DNA from: Sphingomonas panacis | GTDB lineage: Bacteria; Pseudomonadota; Alphaproteobacteria; Sphingomonadales; Sphingomonadaceae | DNA: 64,000 bases | Reading direction: 5' to 3' | NCBI RefSeq assembly: GCF_001717955.1 | Contig: NZ_CP014168.1 | Location: forward strand, 4,681,501 to 4,745,500 | In this document: piece by piece, positions 57,279 to 64,000 of the stretch | How the letters are laid out: every line of letters begins with the position of its first letter | Numbering within the stretch: position 1 is the first letter of the stretch | Position numbers and translations under genes: made by a program | Notes under the pieces: generated by a model | Databases searched by the model: none | Told to the model about the DNA's origin: nothing | The model's input: only the letters and a program-made list of their open reading frames with translations

Positions 57279-57758
57279 ATGACGACACCCTATACCCGAT
57301 CGGGCACGTGGCGCGGGCTGGTGCTGGCGACGGCGGTTTCAGGAACGCTGCTGCTGCTGGCGGGGTTCGCCGGGGCGATCTGGTCTGGCGGGAGTCCGCT
57401 GGCGATGCTGACCAGCACCGCGAGCAGCGTGATCGGCGATGCCGCCTGGCGCGCGCCGGTCATCGGGCCGCTGCTCGGGCTGCTGGTGCATTTCGTGCTG
57501 ATCGGCGTGATCGTCGATCTGTACGTGATCGTGGCGATCCGCATGCCCGCACTGGTTCGGCACTGGCGCATCGCCGGCGTGCTGTTTGGTATCCTCGCGT
57601 GGGTGCTGCGCACCGTGATCGCCTCGCCGCGCGACTGGCCGCCGGCGTTCCTCAACCTGACGCTGCGCGAAGCATTCGTGCAGATGCTGCTGCATATCCT
57701 GCTGCTCGGCCTGCCGACCGCGATGCTGACCCGTCTGGCGAACCGCTGGCGCGCATGA
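57279..57758 (+). CDS. Small inner-membrane hypothetical protein (159 aa)
   Basis: Four hydrophobic segments: VLATAVSGTLLLLAGFAGAI, PLLGLLVHFVLIGVIVDLYV, RIAGVLFGILAWVLRTVI and MLLHILLLGLPTAML, joined by short charged loops. No family recognised. ATG 57279 is used; an in-frame start at 57249 adds ten residues. It lies between purL and bfd with about 95 and 80 bases on either side. Confidence 0.75.
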   Translation: MTTPYTRSGTWRGLVLATAVSGTLLLLAGFAGAIWSGGSPLAMLTSTASSVIGDAAWRAPVIGPLLGLLVHFVLIGVIVDLYVIVAIRMPALVRHWRIAGVLFGILAWVLRTVIASPRDWPPAFLNLTLREAFVQMLLHILLLGLPTAMLTRLANRWRA

Positions 57759-57787
57759 TTCCTATTGCGACCGCGCCGCAATAGACT

Positions 57788-57802
57788 TGCGATGCAGTCG
57801 CA
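57788..57802. promoter_or_regulatory. Inverted repeat upstream of bfd, candidate iron-responsive operator
   Basis: TGCGA-N5-TCGCA about 37 bases before the bfd start; another TTGCG/CGCAA pair lies at about 57764-57780. Bfd genes are often controlled by iron regulators (Fur, Irr, RirA), so an operator role is plausible but the match to a known box is loose. Confidence 0.35.
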
Positions 57803-57838
57803 TTATCGCTACTTGCTCGGTAGCGGAGGATGCGTCGA

Positions 57839-58009
57839 ATGGTCGTGTGTATCTGTAATGCGATTCGGGAAAATGACGTTCGCACGGCGGCGCGTCAGGG
57901 CTGTGCCACGCCGTGTCAGGTTCACCAGGCGCTTGGCCGTCCGCCGAAATGCGGGAAATGCGCCGCCTATACACGCTCCATCATCGACGAGGAGCGCGCG
58001 GTCGCCTAA
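57839..58009 (+). CDS. bfd: Bacterioferritin-associated [2Fe-2S] ferredoxin (56 aa)
   Basis: Small redox protein that reduces ferric iron stored in bacterioferritin. Cluster ligands C4 and C6 in [11 protein letters not shown] and C38 and C41 in [12 protein letters not shown] follow the Bfd spacing exactly; C22 and C26 are two additional Cys. GGAGG stands nine bases before ATG 57839. It ends 29 bases before bfr, its natural partner, so the pair is one operon. Confidence 0.93.
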   Translation: MVVCICNAIRENDVRTAARQGCATPCQVHQALGRPPKCGKCAAYTRSIIDEERAVA

Positions 58010-58038
58010 ACAGCGCTCTTTACGATTGGGAGCGACAC

Positions 58039-58524
58039 ATGCGCGGCGACGACAAGGTTATCGAGTACCTGAACGAGGTGCTCAAGAACGAACTCACCGC
58101 GATCAACCAATATTGGCTCCACTACCGCATGCTCGATCATTGGGGCGTCGGTCGCCTCGCCGATTTCGAGCGCCACGAGTCGATCGACGAGATGAAGCAC
58201 GCCGACTGGGTGTCGGAGCGAATCCTGTTCCTGGACGGGCTTCCCAACTTCCAGTTGCTCGGCCGCCTGCGCATTGGCGAGACCGTCGAGGAAGTCCTCA
58301 AAGCCGACCTCGCGCTCGAAATGGATGCTTTGCCGGTGCTGCGTGAGGCGATCGCGCATTGCGAGACGGTCCACGACTTCATCAGCCGCGACCTGTTCAA
58401 GAAGATCCTCGCCAGCGAGGAAGACCATGTCGATACGCTGGAACGCCAGTTCGACATGATCGCGCGCATGGGGCTGGAGAATTACATCCAGTTGCAGAGC
58501 AAGCCAGCCGACGAGCAGGCGTAA
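58039..58524 (+). CDS. bfr: Bacterioferritin (161 aa)
   Basis: Heme-containing iron-storage protein forming a 24-subunit shell. The diiron ferroxidase ligands E18, E51, H54, E94, E127 and H130 and the heme-ligand M52 are all in place. ATG 58039 ([15 protein letters not shown]) has GGGAG upstream; the frame continues 5' only as a shadow of bfd. Follows bfd and is terminated by the hairpin at 58578-58604. Confidence 0.97.
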   Translation: MRGDDKVIEYLNEVLKNELTAINQYWLHYRMLDHWGVGRLADFERHESIDEMKHADWVSERILFLDGLPNFQLLGRLRIGETVEEVLKADLALEMDALPVLREAIAHCETVHDFISRDLFKKILASEEDHVDTLERQFDMIARMGLENYIQLQSKPADEQA

Positions 58525-58577
58525 GCGCGAGGGCGTTGTTTACGTGGGAGGGAGGCCGATTGCGCCGGACCTCCTCT

Positions 58578-58604
58578 CCCCGCTCGTGCTGGCGGCGAGC
58601 GGGG
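58578..58604. terminator. Convergent terminator between bfr and DUF1467
   Basis: Nine-base stem CCCCGCTCG (58578-58586) and its complement at 58596-58604, directly before the stop of the minus-strand DUF1467 gene. Confidence 0.6.
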
Positions 58605-58889
58605 CTACGACGTAGCCGAGTCGTTCCACGTGTCGAGCACGTCGATCATCTGCGGCGTGACCCAGTCGTAGTGATAATTGAGCATGAACAGCGCCCACAG
58701 GAGCGATCCGACGATCAGCACGCGCAGCGCCGTGCGGCCCGGACGGAAATCATGCGGAGCGCTTTCGGCCTGACCGGGCACACGCTCGATCCCCGCTTCT
58801 TCAGCGGTGCGGACGCCGAAGGGCAGCACGAAGAACACTGACAGAGAGCAGAACAAAAACCAGATCGCGAGCGCCGACGTCCATCGCAT
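58605..58889 (-). CDS. DUF1467 family membrane protein (94 aa)
   Basis: Small inner-membrane protein with two helices: ALAIWFLFCSLSVFFVLPFG and ALRVLIVGSLLWALFMLNYH. FFVLPFGVRT and HYDWVTPQMID are typical of DUF1467, which is widespread in alphaproteobacteria next to rnj, as here. Function unknown. It lies downstream of rnj, separated by repeat family C. Confidence 0.88.
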   Translation of the reverse strand: MRWTSALAIWFLFCSLSVFFVLPFGVRTAEEAGIERVPGQAESAPHDFRPGRTALRVLIVGSLLWALFMLNYHYDWVTPQMIDVLDTWNDSATS

Positions 58890-58910
58890 AGCCTAGTCCC
58901 TATCTGCTCC

Positions 58911-58985
58911 TGACCGTTCGTATCGAGCGAAGTCGAGGCGCCAACGCTGTGGGCGGTCCCCCGACTCCGCTCGGAACGAACGTCA
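58911..58985. repeat. Palindromic intergenic repeat, family C
   Basis: Arms TGACCGTTCGTATCGAGCGA and TCCGCTCGGAACGAACGTCA with few mismatches. It fills the gap between rnj and the DUF1467 gene. Confidence 0.8.
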
Positions 58986-58994
58986 GGCGGATGA

Positions 58995-60632
58995 TTACGC
59001 CTCGATCAGCAGCACGTCGACGATCGGCTTCTTGCCGGTCCAGCGCGTCGCGACGCGGCGTGCGGCGAGGCGGATCGCCTCGCGCAGCTTCTCGCGATCC
59101 TTGGGCGGCTGTTTGGTCGCGGCGATCACCGCGTCGACGGTTTCCTCGATGAACGGCGCACGATCCTCCTCGACCGGGATGCCGTTGTAGCGCACCTGCG
59201 GCCGGCCGATCAGCCCGCGACCGCCGATCGCCACCGCGACCGACATCTGGCCGTTGACGGCGAGCTTACGCCGCTCATTGATCGTCCCGCCGTCGCCGGG
59301 CAGGATAACGTCACCGTCGAGCACCAGCCGCCCTATTGGCGCGTGGCCGATCTTCTCGGGCGCGCCCGGCGCAAGCCGGACGATCTCGCCGTTGGTCTGC
59401 ACCAACGTCTGCGGCACGCCCTGCGTCAGACCGAACCGCGCCTGCTCCATCAGGTGTCGCATCTCGCCGTGGACCGGCATCAGGATCTTGGGGCGAAGCC
59501 AGCCGTACATCTGCGCCAGTTCGGGCCGACCCGGGTGCCCGGAAACATGGACGTGCGCCTGCCGATCCGTAACCATCACGATGCCCTTGGCGGCGAGCTG
59601 GTTCTGGATGCGGCCGATCGCGACCTCGTTGCCCGGAATCTGCTTCGACGAGAACACGACGGTATCGCCGGCATCGAGCTTGATCGGGTGGCTGCCGAAT
59701 GCGACTCGCGACAGCGCAGCGCGATCCTCGCCCTGCCCGCCGGTGGCGACGATCATCACCTTGTCGCGCGGTAGCCGCATCGCCGCTTCGGGATCGATCG
59801 TCGCCGGCAGATCCCGGAGATAACCGGTCGCCTTGGCGACCTTGATGATGCGGTCGAGCGAGCGGCCGGCAACGCACAAGGCGCGGCCGGTTTCCTTGGC
59901 GACCTGACCGAGCGTGTGCAGCCGTGCCGCATTCGATGCGAAGGTCGTCACCAGCACGCGTCCGCGCGCCTTGTCGATCACCTCGGTAAGGCCGACACGT
60001 ACATCCGCCTCGGACCCCGAGGGTTCGGTGTTGAACACATTGGTCGAATCGCACACCAGCGCGAGCACGCCTTTGTCGCCGATCGCGGCGAGCGCCTCGG
60101 GCGCGGCTGGCTTGCCGATCACCGGCGCGGTATCGAGCTTCCAGTCACCGGTGTGGAACACGCGGCCATAGGGCGTTGCGATCGACAGCGCGTTCATCTC
60201 GGGAATCGAGTGCGACAGCGGTACGAAATCGATTCCGAACGGCCCGAGCTGGAGCGTCTTGGACGGATCGACGACATTGAGCGCGACGCGCTTGACGTTG
60301 CCTTCCTCTTCCAACTTGCCGCGGATCAGCCCCGCCGTGAAGGCGGTCGCGTAGATCGGCACGCCGAGATCTTCGGCGAGATAGGGCAAGGCGCCGATAT
60401 GATCCTCATGCCCGTGCGTGAGCACGATGCCAACGAGATCATCCAGCCGTTCCTCGATGAACTGGAGATCGGGCAGGATCAGCTCGATGCCGGGATAATT
60501 GGGATCGGCAAAGGTGATGCCGCAATCGACCATCAGCCATTTGCCCTGGCATCCGTACAAATTGACGTTCATGCCGATTTCACCAGATCCGCCGAGCGCG
60601 ACGAAAAGCAGTTCGTTCTTTGGGGTAGTCAC
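58995..60632 (-). CDS. rnj: Ribonuclease J (545 aa)
   Basis: Metallo-beta-lactamase/beta-CASP nuclease with 5'-exo- and endonuclease activity, important for rRNA and mRNA processing. Metal site THGHEDHIGALPYL, further ligands in HTGDWKLDTAPV, beta-CASP features (VTTFASNAARL, ATGGQGEDRAAL, VSGHPGRPEL) and the C-terminal domain with GRGLIGRPQVRYNG. Length typical of alphaproteobacterial RNase J. Last large gene of the nuo-birA-coaX-rnj run. Confidence 0.96.
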   Translation of the reverse strand: MTTPKNELLFVALGGSGEIGMNVNLYGCQGKWLMVDCGITFADPNYPGIELILPDLQFIEERLDDLVGIVLTHGHEDHIGALPYLAEDLGVPIYATAFTAGLIRGKLEEEGNVKRVALNVVDPSKTLQLGPFGIDFVPLSHSIPEMNALSIATPYGRVFHTGDWKLDTAPVIGKPAAPEALAAIGDKGVLALVCDSTNVFNTEPSGSEADVRVGLTEVIDKARGRVLVTTFASNAARLHTLGQVAKETGRALCVAGRSLDRIIKVAKATGYLRDLPATIDPEAAMRLPRDKVMIVATGGQGEDRAALSRVAFGSHPIKLDAGDTVVFSSKQIPGNEVAIGRIQNQLAAKGIVMVTDRQAHVHVSGHPGRPELAQMYGWLRPKILMPVHGEMRHLMEQARFGLTQGVPQTLVQTNGEIVRLAPGAPEKIGHAPIGRLVLDGDVILPGDGGTINERRKLAVNGQMSVAVAIGGRGLIGRPQVRYNGIPVEEDRAPFIEETVDAVIAATKQPPKDREKLREAIRLAARRVATRWTGKKPIVDVLLIEA

Positions 60633-60765
60633 TAAGTTTCTGTTCTTTCAAATAACGGCACGTGGCCGGGGCGTTACGGCTTTTGGCCGGGGAATTTCGG
60701 GGTCACCGCCGGGAATCGGCATTCCGTCGCACCGGGCGCTGGGCAGCAGCCTGTGGGCGATGGAG

Positions 60766-60781
60766 TCTGACGAGAGTCAGA
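60766..60781. other. Small hairpin with GAGA tetraloop in the coaX-rnj gap
   Basis: TCTGAC-GAGA-GTCAGA is a perfect six-base stem with a GNRA-type loop, followed at 60787-60798 by the palindrome ATAGCGCGCTAT. The rest of the 186-base gap (60633-60818) shows no gene. Role unknown; RNA processing or a repeat remnant are possible. Confidence 0.35.
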
Positions 60782-60818
60782 ATGACATAGCGCGCTATCG
60801 GCGTGAGGCCGACATGCT

Positions 60819-61601
60819 TCACTGTGTCATATGGGCGCGATCCCACAGCATCGCCAGCCCCTGAATGGTGAGATCGGGCTCGATCGCGTCGAAAACACTG
60901 GTATTCTGTTCGAACAGGGTGGCGAGACCGCCGGTCGCGATCACTTTTACGGGGCGGCCGATCTCGACCTTCATGCGCGCGACCAGCCCTTCGATCATCG
61001 CGATATAGCCCCAATAGATGCCGATGTGCATCTGGCTGACCGTGTCGCGGCCGATCACGCTGGCCGATGCTGGTGCCTCGATCGCGATGCGCGGCAGCTT
61101 GGCGGCGGCGGTGACGAGCGCGTCGAGCGACAGGTTGATGCCCGGAGCGATGATGCCGCCCTTATACGCGCCGTTGTAATCGGCGACGTCGAAGGTGGTG
61201 GCGGTGCCGAAATCGATAAGGATGAGATCGCCGCCGTGGAGCGCATGGCCGGCGATGACGTTGACCGCGCGATCGGCGCCGACCGACTGCGGTTCCTCGA
61301 CATCCAGCGCGATGCCCCATTCGGCCTTGCCCTGCCCCGCGATGAGCGGTTCGAAGTTGAAATATTTGCGCGACAACGTCTGGAGGTTGTGGAGCGCGCG
61401 CGGCACCACCGTCGCGATGATGACGCCGGTCACCGCCTTGCGGTCATAGCCTTCCAGCGCGAGCAACTGGCTGAGCCAAACCGCATATTCATCGGCGGTG
61501 CGGCGCGCATCGGTGGCGATGCGCCAGCGCGCGCGGATCTTGCCTTCATCGAGCAGGGCAAAGACGACGTTGGTGTTGCCGGCGTCGATCGCGAGTTGCA
61601 T
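60819..61601 (-). CDS. coaX: Type III pantothenate kinase (260 aa)
   Basis: First step of coenzyme A synthesis, ASKHA-fold kinase that is not feedback-inhibited by CoA. N-terminal phosphate loop [36 protein letters not shown] and the C-terminal [12 protein letters not shown] are the family motifs. It follows birA by 39 bases; birA-coaX coupling is common. Confidence 0.97.
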   Translation of the reverse strand: MQLAIDAGNTNVVFALLDEGKIRARWRIATDARRTADEYAVWLSQLLALEGYDRKAVTGVIIATVVPRALHNLQTLSRKYFNFEPLIAGQGKAEWGIALDVEEPQSVGADRAVNVIAGHALHGGDLILIDFGTATTFDVADYNGAYKGGIIAPGINLSLDALVTAAAKLPRIAIEAPASASVIGRDTVSQMHIGIYWGYIAMIEGLVARMKVEIGRPVKVIATGGLATLFEQNTSVFDAIEPDLTIQGLAMLWDRAHMTQ

Positions 61602-61640
61602 GTGTATCCCCTCCCGTGCCGTGGCCGCGTCAGAGCGCAG

Positions 61641-62345
61641 TCACAGCAGGACTATATCGGCGGCATGAATGACACGCCGCCCGCCGTCCGCCAAGCGCAA
61701 GACGAGCGCACCGCCGATGTCGAGACCATCGAACAGCCCGTCGATCGCGCTGCCGTCGGGCAGGCGCGCGGTGAGCGGTGTGCCGGGCGGGTGCGCGCGC
61801 TCCAGCCAGCGGGTGCGGACCGGCGCGAGCCCCTGCCCGCGCCACACGCCGAGCCAGCGCGCGAACGCGTCGGCGAGCGTCTCCTGGAAGGTCGCTGGAT
61901 CGACGATCGCACCGTGCGCGGCGAGGCTGGTGGTGGCGCGGTCGAGATCGTGCGGATGCTGTGCGAGGTTGACGCCGATGCCGATCACCACCGCATCGGC
62001 GGCGCGTTCAAGCAGAATGCCGGAGAGCTTGGCGCCGTCCAGCAGCAGGTCGTTGGGCCATTTGAGCGTAGGCACCGCAGCGGCGGCGAGATGCGCGCGT
62101 ACCGCCTCTTCAAGCGCCACCGCCGCGACCAGCGCGAGCGAGGCGGCCTCGGGGTCGGTCGGGCGCAGCCGGACGAGCGTGCTGGTGTAGAGATTGCCGG
62201 GCGGCGACACCCACGTCCGGCCCTGCCGGCCGCGCCCGCCCGTCTGGCGTTCGGCACGCAACCACAATCCTTCGGACGCGCCGCTGCGGGCGAGATCGAG
62301 CATGTCGGCATTGGTCGAGCCGGTCTCGGCGAGGGTGCGGATCAT
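61641..62345 (-). CDS. birA: Biotin-[acetyl-CoA-carboxylase] ligase (234 aa)
   Basis: Attaches biotin to the carboxyl carrier protein. Biotin-binding loop GGRGRQGRTWVSPPG, STNADM near the N-terminus and KWPNDLLLDGAKLSGIL (catalytic Lys) are intact. There is no N-terminal winged helix, so it is a monofunctional ligase without repressor role. ATG 62345 (MIRTLAETGSTN) is preferred to ATG 62369. Lies between nuoN and coaX. Confidence 0.95.
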   Translation of the reverse strand: MIRTLAETGSTNADMLDLARSGASEGLWLRAERQTGGRGRQGRTWVSPPGNLYTSTLVRLRPTDPEAASLALVAAVALEEAVRAHLAAAAVPTLKWPNDLLLDGAKLSGILLERAADAVVIGIGVNLAQHPHDLDRATTSLAAHGAIVDPATFQETLADAFARWLGVWRGQGLAPVRTRWLERAHPPGTPLTARLPDGSAIDGLFDGLDIGGALVLRLADGGRRVIHAADIVLL

Positions 62346-62373
62346 CGTTCCGCACCCCTTATGTTCCAAGCGC

Positions 62374-63816
62374 TCAGAACAGCGACCCGGCCGCCGCCAT
62401 GGTCGCTAGGCCAAGCGGCGCGAGCACCAGCCAGCCGAGCGGCGATACGAACACCGCCGCGACGGTAATCAGCCCGCCCTCGACGATATCGCCACTTTTC
62501 GGGAAGCCATCACCGACCGGCTCGTCGAAGTACATCACCTTGACGACACGAAGATAATAATACGCGCCGATCACCGAGGCGACGAAGCCGACCACCGCGA
62601 GCGGATACAGACCGGCCGCCATCGCCGCGTTGAACACCGCCAGCTTGGCGTTGAAGCCGAGCAGCGGCGGGATGCCGGCGAGGCTGAACATGAAGATCGC
62701 CATCGCCAGCGCCAGACCCGGGCGCGTGCGCGACATGCCCGACAGGCTGGCGAGCGTCTCGACCGGCTGACCATCGGCATCGCGCATCTGGAGCACGACC
62801 AGGAAGCTGCCGAGTGTCATCACGACATAGACGGTCAGATAGAACAGCACCGCCGCGACGCCTTGCTGCGTACCGGCGGCGAGACCGACCAGTACGAAGC
62901 CCACGTTGTTGATCGACGAATAGGCAAGCAGCCGCTTGACGTTGGTTTGCCCGATCGCCGCGACCGCACCGAAGATGATCGAGGCGAGGCTCGCGAAGAT
63001 CACGATCTGGCGCCACTGATCAACCGCCGGCCCCATCGCCTCGACCGCGACGCGAACCGCGAGGCCCATTGCCGCGACCTTTGGGGCCGAAGCGAAGAAC
63101 GCGGTCACCGGTGTTGGCGCGCCTTCGTACACGTCGGGCGTCCACATGTGGAACGGCACCGCGCTGATCTTGAAAGCCAGTCCCGCGAACACGAACACCA
63201 GCCCGAAGGTGAGGCCGAGCGAATGGCCCGCGCCATACGCGGTGGCGATCTGCGGGAACAGCGTCGAGCCGCTGAAGCCGTACACCAGGCTGATGCCGTA
63301 GAGCAGGATGCCGCTCGCCAGCGCGCCGAGCACGAAATACTTGAGGCCCGCCTCGGCCGAGCGCGTATCGCGGCGCATGAAACTCGCGAGCACATAAGCC
63401 GCGAGGCTCTGCAGTTCGAGACCGACATACAGCACCAGCAGATCGCCCGCCGAAACCATCATCCCCATGCCGCACGCCGAAAGCAGCAACAGCACCGGAT
63501 ATTCGGGGCGGAGATCGTCGCCACTGGTCTGGCGGAAGAAGCGCGGCGCGAGCAGGATCGACACCGCGGTCGCGCCGTAGATCAGCACCTTGGAGAAAGC
63601 CGCGAAGCCATCGGCGCGGAACAGGCCGTCGAAGGCGACACCCCCGCTCGATGCCGGCCCGAGCAGCGCGATCGTCGCGCCAGCCAGCACCGCCACCGCG
63701 ACCCAGGAGATCATCCGCGTCGAGGCCTGCCCGCCCCAGGCGGCGAACAGCATCAGCACGATCGATCCGATCGAGAGGATCTCCTCCGGGAGGACCATCA
63801 TCAGCGAGTCGGTCAT
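62374..63816 (-). CDS. nuoN: NADH-quinone oxidoreductase subunit N (480 aa)
   Basis: Antiporter-like membrane subunit of respiratory complex I with about 14 hydrophobic helices. Conserved features: SAGDLLVLYVGLELQSLAAY, SAEAGLKYFVLGALASGILL and FHMWTPDVYEGAPTPVTAF, with the channel Lys and Glu residues. Length matches. ATG 63816 overlaps the nuoM stop (ATGA). Usually the last nuo gene, as here, with birA following by 28 bases. Confidence 0.97.
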   Translation of the reverse strand: MTDSLMMVLPEEILSIGSIVLMLFAAWGGQASTRMISWVAVAVLAGATIALLGPASSGGVAFDGLFRADGFAAFSKVLIYGATAVSILLAPRFFRQTSGDDLRPEYPVLLLLSACGMGMMVSAGDLLVLYVGLELQSLAAYVLASFMRRDTRSAEAGLKYFVLGALASGILLYGISLVYGFSGSTLFPQIATAYGAGHSLGLTFGLVFVFAGLAFKISAVPFHMWTPDVYEGAPTPVTAFFASAPKVAAMGLAVRVAVEAMGPAVDQWRQIVIFASLASIIFGAVAAIGQTNVKRLLAYSSINNVGFVLVGLAAGTQQGVAAVLFYLTVYVVMTLGSFLVVLQMRDADGQPVETLASLSGMSRTRPGLALAMAIFMFSLAGIPPLLGFNAKLAVFNAAMAAGLYPLAVVGFVASVIGAYYYLRVVKVMYFDEPVGDGFPKSGDIVEGGLITVAAVFVSPLGWLVLAPLGLATMAAAGSLF

Positions 63817-64000
63817 GGCCGTGCCTCCCCATGGGCAGCGGGTACGACCGCGTGCCCCGCCGTGGGCAACGAGTCACCAGCCGGCCTGGCGCGGTCGACG
63901 CGCGCGACGAGCGTCGCGACATCGCCGCGCATCGGCGCGAGGAAGCTCTCGGGATACACACCCATCCACAACACCACCGCCGCGACCGGCGCGAGCAGCG
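63813..64000 (-). CDS. nuoM: NADH-quinone oxidoreductase subunit M, 3' end only
   Basis: Only the last 61 codons are inside the window; the gene continues off the right edge. The frame reads VLWMGVYPESFLAPM, which is the typical final helix and tail of NuoM, then a Pro/Ala-rich C-terminus. The stop overlaps the nuoN start. Part of complex I proton pumping. Confidence 0.85.
   Translation of the reverse strand, partial: LLAPVAAVVLWMGVYPESFLAPMRGDVATLVARVDRARPAGDSLPTAGHAVVPAAHGEARP

Noticed and set aside
5556-58985. CRISPR array or insertion sequence from the repeated palindromes
   Set aside because: Copies are dispersed singly or in pairs, with no regular spacers and no transposase gene.
1-64000. 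tRNA or rRNA genes
   Set aside because: No cloverleaf-like segment with a CCA-type end or conserved TTCGA loop context was found in the gaps, and no rRNA sequence is recognisable; a tRNAscan run could confirm.

Overview
The window is 64 kb of high-GC chromosomal DNA from an alphaproteobacterium, most probably a Sphingomonas or close sphingomonad. Support comes from the gene orders nuoN-birA-coaX-rnj-DUF1467, atpI-atpB-atpE-atpF'-atpF with F0 split from F1, lptD-surA-pdxA-rsmA and ydbH-ynbE-ydbL, from the two-subunit glycine decarboxylase, and from many GTG starts and 1-4 base stop/start overlaps. About 90% of the sequence is coding. I found no rRNA, tRNA, insertion sequence, prophage or CRISPR array.

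Layout. 1-5.6 kb: the right end of a small biosynthetic cluster (partial cytochrome P450, single-module NRPS C-A-T-TE, Sfp-type phosphopantetheinyl transferase). 5.7-12.4 kb: msrB, a DUF2218 gene, a His/Gly-rich PadR regulator, rarA, a hypothetical protein, ndk, holC, pepA. 12.5-18.1 kb: lptD-surA-pdxA-rsmA, joining outer-membrane biogenesis, vitamin B6 synthesis and ribosome maturation. 18.2-25.3 kb: secA, a membrane glycosyltransferase, argJ and a GST. 25.6-28.0 kb: the F0 part of ATP synthase. 28.2-32.0 kb: a YdbH/YnbE/YdbL intermembrane lipid-transport set. 32-36.7 kb: a RadC-family gene, a retropepsin-TPR fusion, an EF-hand protein and purB. 36.8-39.2 kb: a small accessory patch with an AT-richer orphan gene, a DUF1275 membrane protein, a Rap1a/Tai-like protein and two small unknown genes. 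39.2-42.7 kb: a HAD nucleotidase, dapD, a glutaminyl cyclase and glpX. 42.7-46.4 kb: a GNAT enzyme, a hybrid histidine kinase and a FadR-type regulator. 46.5-51.4 kb: the glycine cleavage genes gcvT-gcvH-gcvPA-gcvPB behind a tandem glycine riboswitch. 51.6-58.9 kb: a lipoprotein, ispH, thrB, rnhA, purL, a membrane protein, bfd, bfr and DUF1467. 59-64 kb: rnj, coaX, birA, nuoN and the 3' end of nuoM.

Most genes are housekeeping. The least ordinary content is the NRPS cluster, whose thioesterase has Cys in place of the nucleophilic Ser and His in place of the triad Asp. Others are at least four families of long palindromic intergenic repeats, one of them inside the gcv operon, the tandem aspartyl-protease/TPR protein, the AT-rich orphan gene and the orphan Tai-like protein. 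A 56-codon bfd gene, shorter than usual gene-size cutoffs, is clear from its cysteine pattern.
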